64,000 nt of DNA from Niabella sp. (GTDB lineage: Bacteria > Bacteroidota > Bacteroidia > Chitinophagales > Chitinophagaceae), in the NCBI GenBank assembly GCA_017744795.1, contig JAGIAQ010000006.1, positions 10,809 to 74,808 on the forward strand, in the 5' to 3' direction. Below, one piece after another: positions 60,088-64,000 of this stretch (positions are counted from its first letter, which is position 1; each line of letters starts with the position of its first letter). The notes below the pieces were generated by a model. That model was not told the origin of the DNA. It did no database searches and was given only the letters and a program-made list of their open reading frames with translations. A program made the position numbers and the translations under genes.

Positions 60088-61253
60088 TATAATTTTGGTA
60101 GTTCCGCCATCAAAAAATGTTTTAGATTACAGCGAACGGTTCCGTTTGCAGCGGGATAAGCTTCTCCTGATGGAGCAATAATAAAACTTTTAGCTGGCTT
60201 CAAGGTATCGATTGATTCATAAAAGCCACGCGAGGGCTGCGCGCTGGTATTTACTTTTATTTCTATTGCGGCGTGAGGTTTGTTTTTCTTTACCAACAGC
60301 AGATCCAGTTCAGCGCCATTATGCGTTCTGTAAAAGAAGAGCGAGAGATGAGCCGGAGCCGCCTGTGCTATTTGCTCAACCACATAACCCTCCCAGGAGG
60401 CGCCGATAAGCACATTGCCACGCAGTTCCTCCATACTGTTAACCTGAGCCAGCCGGTGCAGCAGCCCGCTGTCGCGAATGTATATTTTGGGTGAACGCAC
60501 CAAACGTTTATTGATGTTTACAAACCAGGGTTGCAGGCTCCTGATGAGATAAGCACCCTCCAGGTAATCCAGGTAGCGTTGTACTGTTGGATTGGTGATG
60601 CCCAGGGCCCGTGCAAAATTGCCCGCATTGAGGATGCCGCCATTATTATAAGCCAGCATTTGCCAGAACCGGCGTATGATGAGCGGGTTTAAAGCCACGT
60701 GAAAGAATTGGTTCAGATCCCGTTCGATATAGCTTTTAATAAAATGATCCAACCATTCAATGCTTCCGGTATTCGTTTGCGCAGTCAGCGCTGCCGGAAA
60801 GCCGCCGCGGAACCAATGCTTTTGCAGGGAAATGCTTTTAGGCAGTTCCGTGAGTCCTATGGGCGGCAGTTCAGTATAGGCAATGCGCCCGGCCAATGAT
60901 TCGGATACGCCTTTGACCAATGACGGTGATGCCGAGCCGGTAAGCAGGTACCGGCCGGGTTTTCTTTTTTCATCAATCAGGGGACGAAGAATGCTGAAAA
61001 GTTCGGGCATGTACTGCACTTCATCCAGCACAACACATTTGTCGTTTTGAAATTCCAGGTACGCTTCCGCATCTGCCAGCTTTAGCTGGTCGGTAGGCCG
61101 CTCCAGGTCCAGGTAGACATTTTTTTTCCCCGACAGCTTTAGTACCTTTTTAGCCAAGGTGGTTTTCCCCACCTGCCTTGGTCCCAGGATGGCTACAGCA
61201 GGAAACTGTTTCAGCAATTTCAGGATGGCTGCCTCCAGTTTTCTTTGTATCAT
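60087..61253 (-). CDS. AAA ATPase with DUF4143 domain
   Basis: 388 residues. N-terminal AAA fold with Walker A GPRQVGKTTL (about residue 25), Walker B VLDEVQYMPELFSILRP, and the sensor LLTGSASPSLVKG; C-terminal DUF4143 nuclease-like domain (WEGYVVEQIAQ, RTHNGAELDLLL, AIEIKVNTSAQ: D/E-x n-E-x-K restriction-type residues). Function unknown; these genes occur in many copies in some Bacteroidota. It is framed by two almost identical 41-bp palindromes, one 11 bp upstream of the ATG, one at the stop. Confidence 0.9.
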   Translation of the reverse strand: MIQRKLEAAILKLLKQFPAVAILGPRQVGKTTLAKKVLKLSGKKNVYLDLERPTDQLKLADAEAYLEFQNDKCVVLDEVQYMPELFSILRPLIDEKRKPGRYLLTGSASPSLVKGVSESLAGRIAYTELPPIGLTELPKSISLQKHWFRGGFPAALTAQTNTGSIEWLDHFIKSYIERDLNQFFHVALNPLIIRRFWQMLAYNNGGILNAGNFARALGITNPTVQRYLDYLEGAYLIRSLQPWFVNINKRLVRSPKIYIRDSGLLHRLAQVNSMEELRGNVLIGASWEGYVVEQIAQAAPAHLSLFFYRTHNGAELDLLLVKKNKPHAAIEIKVNTSAQPSRGFYESIDTLKPAKSFIIAPSGEAYPAANGTVRCNLKHFLMAELPKL

Positions 61254-61263
61254 AATGTAAAGT

Positions 61264-61306
61264 TAACCATGAAATTTGAAAATTGTATTTTTAAATTTCA
61301 TGGTTA
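61264..61306. repeat. 43-bp palindrome at the 5' side of the AAA ATPase gene
   Basis: Arms TAACCATGAAATTT (61264-61277) and AAATTTCATGGTTA (61293-61306), inner AAAAT/ATTTT. Differs from 60047-60087 at only a few positions. Confidence 0.85.
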
Positions 61307-61338
61307 TATAAACTCACTTTTGTGTGAGAATATCCGGA

Positions 61339-61545
61339 TTAGTCGGCCACATATTCCAGTAGGTCCCCCGGCTGACAATCCAGCGTCCGGCAAATAGATT
61401 CCAGCGTTTCAATGCGAATGGCTTTTGCTTTTCCGTTTTTCAGAATAGAAAGGTTGGATAGGGTAATGCCTACTTTTTCACTGAGCTCATTCAGCGACAT
61501 TTTGCGTCGCGCCATCATCACGTCCAGGTTTATAATAATCGGCAT
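61339..61545 (-). CDS. Small Xre/YozG-type helix-turn-helix regulator
   Basis: 68 residues, single Cro/C1-like HTH (RRKMSLNELSEKVGITLSNLSILKNGKAKAIRIETLESIC) ending with CQPGDLLEYV. Such small proteins often accompany DUF2975 membrane proteins. It is the last gene of the operon starting at 63097; a 34-residue ORF ends 5 bp before it. Confidence 0.9.
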   Translation of the reverse strand: MPIIINLDVMMARRKMSLNELSEKVGITLSNLSILKNGKAKAIRIETLESICRTLDCQPGDLLEYVAD

Positions 61546-61550
61546 ATATA

Positions 61551-61655
61551 CTATACAGTTAAATCATTTTCCTGTTTCGGTTCAACTCCTTTTTTTATGA
61601 TCCAGGCAGAAATGCTTAGGAGAGAGATAAAGTTTGTTTTGTATGACTTTTTCAT
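61551..61655 (-). CDS. 34-residue small ORF in the DUF2975-CPBP-Xre operon
   Basis: Starts ATG at 61655 and ends with TAG at 61551, filling exactly the gap between the CPBP stop (61660) and the Xre start (61545). The product, starting MKKSYKTNFISLLSISAW and ending DLTV, has a basic start, a short hydrophobic middle (FISLLSISAWII) and a polar tail. No homologue recognised. Support is positional fit and typical packing; no clear Shine-Dalgarno, as is usual in Bacteroidota. Confidence 0.5.
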   Translation of the reverse strand: MKKSYKTNFISLLSISAWIIKKGVEPKQENDLTV

Positions 61656-61659
61656 TCTA

Positions 61660-62463
61660 TTACAAATTGAAACGGGTGCTTATTTTATTTATTGGCAGCA
61701 ACCACAGGAAAATTATTGCGATGAGCAAAACGATCGCATAAGTGGTTAAGGTAGCTGTTTCATCTTTAATGCTGTTGCCGTATGTATTGGTATAGTGCCA
61801 AATGCCTCTGCTTCCTGTTAGCCCAAATGCCCAGCGACCAAAATTCCAGGCGCTATGCAAGCCCACCGGCAAGGCAATGCCTTTTGTTTTAATGGCTGCG
61901 ATTCCAAATAGAACACCCCCTAACCCAGACCCGATAATGGAGGTTTTCCAACTGATACCTGCAGCCCGGTGCTCAAGGATAAAAACGATCGTTACAATCA
62001 GCAAGGCTATTATGGTAGTAAAAGCGGTAGTCAGACTTTGTAAAAAATAGGAGCGGTACACTAATTCTTCTCTTATAGCTACAAAAAGAAATAACAGGAA
62101 CGCTGAGGGGACAGCGCTGATATGGGAACCTGCATTTAACGATAATTGATAAGGCGTCAGTACCAATGTCAGCAACACCCAGGCAATGATCAGAACAAGG
62201 CCCAGGATATATCCCATAAAAAAATAAGACAAACTTTTTCGTTGAAAAGAAATGCCCGCTGCTTTTAAAGAACTATTATTCCAACGGCAAAAAATAACCA
62301 GTAAGATAAAAGTAAGTACTACGGCAGTCCCGATCGTAACTAACGGCACCGGACGGAGCTTCAGCGCAGGTACTAACGCCGAAACGATTATAAACAGAAG
62401 GGTAGCGCCGCAATAAAAAAGCAGTGTGCGGAACAAGATACGGAGGGGTTTTTGGCTCGGCAT
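61660..62463 (-). CDS. CPBP-family intramembrane glutamic protease
   Basis: 267 residues with about eight membrane helices. Protease motifs EELVYRSYF (E-E-x-x-x-R), then RAAGISWKT and HSAWNFGRW (H-x-x-x-N). Cuts or processes membrane-bound substrates. Start ATG 62463 (MPSQKPLRILFR), 10 bp after the DUF2975 gene. The Xre regulator and small ORF follow closely, so one transcript is likely. Confidence 0.9.
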   Translation of the reverse strand: MPSQKPLRILFRTLLFYCGATLLFIIVSALVPALKLRPVPLVTIGTAVVLTFILLVIFCRWNNSSLKAAGISFQRKSLSYFFMGYILGLVLIIAWVLLTLVLTPYQLSLNAGSHISAVPSAFLLFLFVAIREELVYRSYFLQSLTTAFTTIIALLIVTIVFILEHRAAGISWKTSIIGSGLGGVLFGIAAIKTKGIALPVGLHSAWNFGRWAFGLTGSRGIWHYTNTYGNSIKDETATLTTYAIVLLIAIIFLWLLPINKISTRFNL

Positions 62464-62473
62464 TTCTGATCGT

Positions 62474-63097
62474 TTAAATGGTATATTCCTGCTCTTTTTG
62501 TAACTGAGTGCCCCGTGCATAAACAAATGCAACAACCCAGATGATCAGTCCCGTAACAAAACCGTTCCCGATCTCAGTCTCCAATTGAAAGTGCATACCG
62601 GGGAACTGGTTGTGCATAATACGCCCGAGGATCAGATAATCGATGCATTTGATCAGGTCGTTACTAATGAACAACAGTGCCAGCAACCTGAAGTATTTAT
62701 TAATCTCCCAATGAAAAGGCTTTTCGACACTTATCTTTTTTACGATCTGTATCAGCAACTTTAATACGGCCAAGCCAAGGCACAGATAAATCAGTTTTAT
62801 AATAACCGTATAATAACCCGCGGGTGTATTTGGATTGGTTTGAAATATATAACGATCCGTCAGTTGCCGGTAATGGGCCGTGTCAGTGTTAGTGGATTGT
62901 ATTGCGGCTTCCGGAGCAGCGTTGAACGAGCGCACAAAAAAAGTGAGCCCATGGTTCATATTATTTACCAGGTTTGTTTTAGCACCGGCAATATTCATGA
63001 TCGACAATATGAAGAACAGGACCGTGAAAACCAGCAACAGGTAAAATCCTATCTGAAAGAGAATTTTTAGAACGGCGATCGCAATTCGTGGTTTCAT
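62474..63097 (-). CDS. DUF2975 membrane protein
   Basis: 207 residues with four membrane helices: KILFQIGFYLLLVFTVLFFILSIMNIA, then a periplasmic loop, YTVIIKLIYLCLGLAVLKLLIQIVKKI, and a final pair. The DUF2975 pattern NEINKYFRLLALLFI-like (WEINKYFRLLALLF) is visible. Function unknown; typically next to a YozG-type HTH, as here. First gene of the operon 63097 to 61339. Confidence 0.87.
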   Translation of the reverse strand: MKPRIAIAVLKILFQIGFYLLLVFTVLFFILSIMNIAGAKTNLVNNMNHGLTFFVRSFNAAPEAAIQSTNTDTAHYRQLTDRYIFQTNPNTPAGYYTVIIKLIYLCLGLAVLKLLIQIVKKISVEKPFHWEINKYFRLLALLFISNDLIKCIDYLILGRIMHNQFPGMHFQLETEIGNGFVTGLIIWVVAFVYARGTQLQKEQEYTI

Positions 63098-63249
63098 CTT
63101 AAAAGTTTATTCAAAGATAAAATCATATTTGTTATATTTCAAAATAAATTTATTGTAAATCAATAAATAATTATTTCAAATCAATAATATTAAGCGATCA
63201 AATTATTCCCGTTCAATACCTTATACACTCAAAAATGGGTTATCCGGGA

Positions 63250-63296
63250 ATCGCCACAGGCGATAGAAACAGGATGCGAAGCTGCACGCTTCGCAT
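63250..63296. repeat. Paired-hairpin repeat, copy 2
   Basis: Hairpin 1: ATCGCC (63250-63255) / GGCGAT (63259-63264). Hairpin 2: ATGCGAAGC (63274-63282) / GCTTCGCAT (63288-63296), loop TGCAC. Same 9-nt spacing as copy 1 (7553-7599), with one compensatory pair change. Confidence 0.8.
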
Positions 63297-63301
63297 AGCG
63301 T

Positions 63302-64000
63302 TTAGGGGTCGATGACACCCAGTTTTTTCATGAGGTAAGAAGCGCTCAGTTTGGTGCAGACGCCGTTTTTTAGTTTATAATCAAACAGCAACTCATCATT
63401 TACAATTTCTGATTCAAATGCTTTATTAGCGATGTAGCCGGGATATTCTTTTATCAGGTCGGCTACAATCACATCGTGGGTTGCAATAATGCCAAAAGTG
63501 TCAAAGGCCGCCAGCTTACGGATCAGTCCAATGGTGCCATTACGCTTGTCGTTGCTGTTGGTACCTCTTAAAATTTCGTCGAGAATAACAAAAGTTTTAT
63601 TGCCCTGCTCCAGGTGCTGCACGATGGTTTGCAGCCGTTTGAGCTCTGCATAAAAAAACGATTCACTTTCCTGCAGCGAATCGGTAATGCGCATACTTAC
63701 AAATACATCGAAAGGATAAAATACAAACCCGGTAGCTGTTACGGCAGATCCGCTTTTGGCAAGGGCCAGGTTCATACCCACCGTACGCAGGAACGTGCTT
63801 TTGCCGCTCATATTGGAGCCGGTAAGAATAATGAATTGCTGTTCGTGAAAAGGGATATCGTTACAAATTCTTTTTCCCTTTTTAATAAGAGGGTGTCCCA
63901 GTTCGGTAGCTTGAAGATCAGGCGTGGCGCTGATTTCGGGGAAACAGTTCGCCGGATTGTTGAAGGAGAAATTGCCCAGGCTGCACAGGGCTTCCAGTTT
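63302..64000 (-). CDS. MutS-family ATPase, C-terminal part (N-terminal part outside window)
   Basis: Frame stays open from 64000 to the stop at 63302 (232 codons). Walker A GSNMSGKSTFLRT, Walker B FVILDEIL (DEILRGTNSNDK), and a final His-rich switch (ATHDV) match MutS/MSH-type ATPases. The N-terminal half lies beyond the window, so whether it is a mismatch-repair MutS or a MutS2-like or membrane-bound relative cannot be settled; the upstream residues (PELGHPLI-like ATELGHPLIKK) fit the group of MutS-related proteins in Bacteroidota. The paired-hairpin repeat lies 6 bp past the stop. Confidence 0.88.
   Translation of the reverse strand, partial: KLEALCSLGNFSFNNPANCFPEISATPDLQATELGHPLIKKGKRICNDIPFHEQQFIILTGSNMSGKSTFLRTVGMNLALAKSGSAVTATGFVFYPFDVFVSMRITDSLQESESFFYAELKRLQTIVQHLEQGNKTFVILDEILRGTNSNDKRNGTIGLIRKLAAFDTFGIIATHDVIVADLIKEYPGYIANKAFESEIVNDELLFDYKLKNGVCTKLSASYLMKKLGVIDP

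Noticed and set aside
1-64000. tRNA or rRNA genes
   Set aside because: No cloverleaf with T-arm consensus or conserved rRNA segment was recognised by eye; a tRNAscan run would be decisive.

Overview
The window is a contiguous piece of a Bacteroidota chromosome, most like the family Chitinophagaceae. Evidence: promoters of the TAnnTTTG type, a YidD next to RnpA, a TonB-dependent receptor with an N-terminal carboxypeptidase-like domain, many exported proteins with short signal peptides, and scattered genes of flexirubin-type pigment synthesis. No rRNA, tRNA, CRISPR array, insertion sequence or prophage was recognised. Genus-level assignment is not possible from the sequence alone.

Layout. 0-8.2 kb: rnpA (5' end missing), yidD, a phosphopantetheinyl transferase (acpS), an AMP-forming aryl/acyl ligase, a GAF histidine kinase, a GH20-like glycosidase, a tyrosine ammonia-lyase, a FabG-like reductase and an RDD membrane protein. 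8.2-11.2 kb: a minus-strand set of three little-known genes ending with a cysteine- and tryptophan-rich 763-residue protein at its promoter-proximal end. 11.9-16.3 kb: copper-type P-ATPase and RecQ. 16.7-28.9 kb: TetR regulator plus FabF-type ketosynthase, class I ribonucleotide reductase (nrdB-nrdA), a LutB-type iron-sulfur protein, a BtrH-like acyltransferase with a small partner, a toxin-antitoxin-like pair, the DarB-DarA dialkylresorcinol pair with an exported partner, and an HxlR regulator. 29-38 kb: small proteins, an OmpR-type two-component system, a PepSY-like protein, a TonB receptor, a PAP2 phosphatase, a half-size EamA transporter, a Kir-type channel and a TlpA-like lipoprotein. 38-49 kb: serine hydrolase, HdeD-like protein, flavin-dependent oxidoreductase, metal-binding peptide, MFS exporter, SRPBCC protein, methyltransferase, DUF1569 protein, a helicase-nuclease and tadA. 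49-60 kb: an orphan gene, superoxide dismutase, exported sugar-oxidoreductase, SUMF1 and TIM-barrel genes, GyrI-like protein, OPT and POT peptide transporters, purD. 60-64 kb: an AAA/DUF4143 ATPase framed by two nearly identical palindromes, a tight operon (DUF2975, CPBP protease, a 34-residue small ORF, an Xre regulator), and the C-terminal part of a MutS-family ATPase running off the end.

How the genes work together. The clearest theme is flexirubin (aryl-polyene/dialkylresorcinol ester) synthesis: carrier-protein activation (AcpS), p-coumarate formation (tyrosine ammonia-lyase), aryl activation (ligase), chain building (ketosynthase, ketoreductase), ring formation (DarB, DarA) and possibly ester or acyl transfer (BtrH-like). 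These genes are not in one block but in four or five islands across 28 kb, separated by housekeeping genes; carrier proteins, dehydratases and exporter genes are not in the window. A second theme is the very rich set of structured intergenic repeats: MITE-like elements with terminal inverted repeats, a paired-hairpin element with a compensatory base-pair change, long inverted repeats and several dispersed word-like palindromes.
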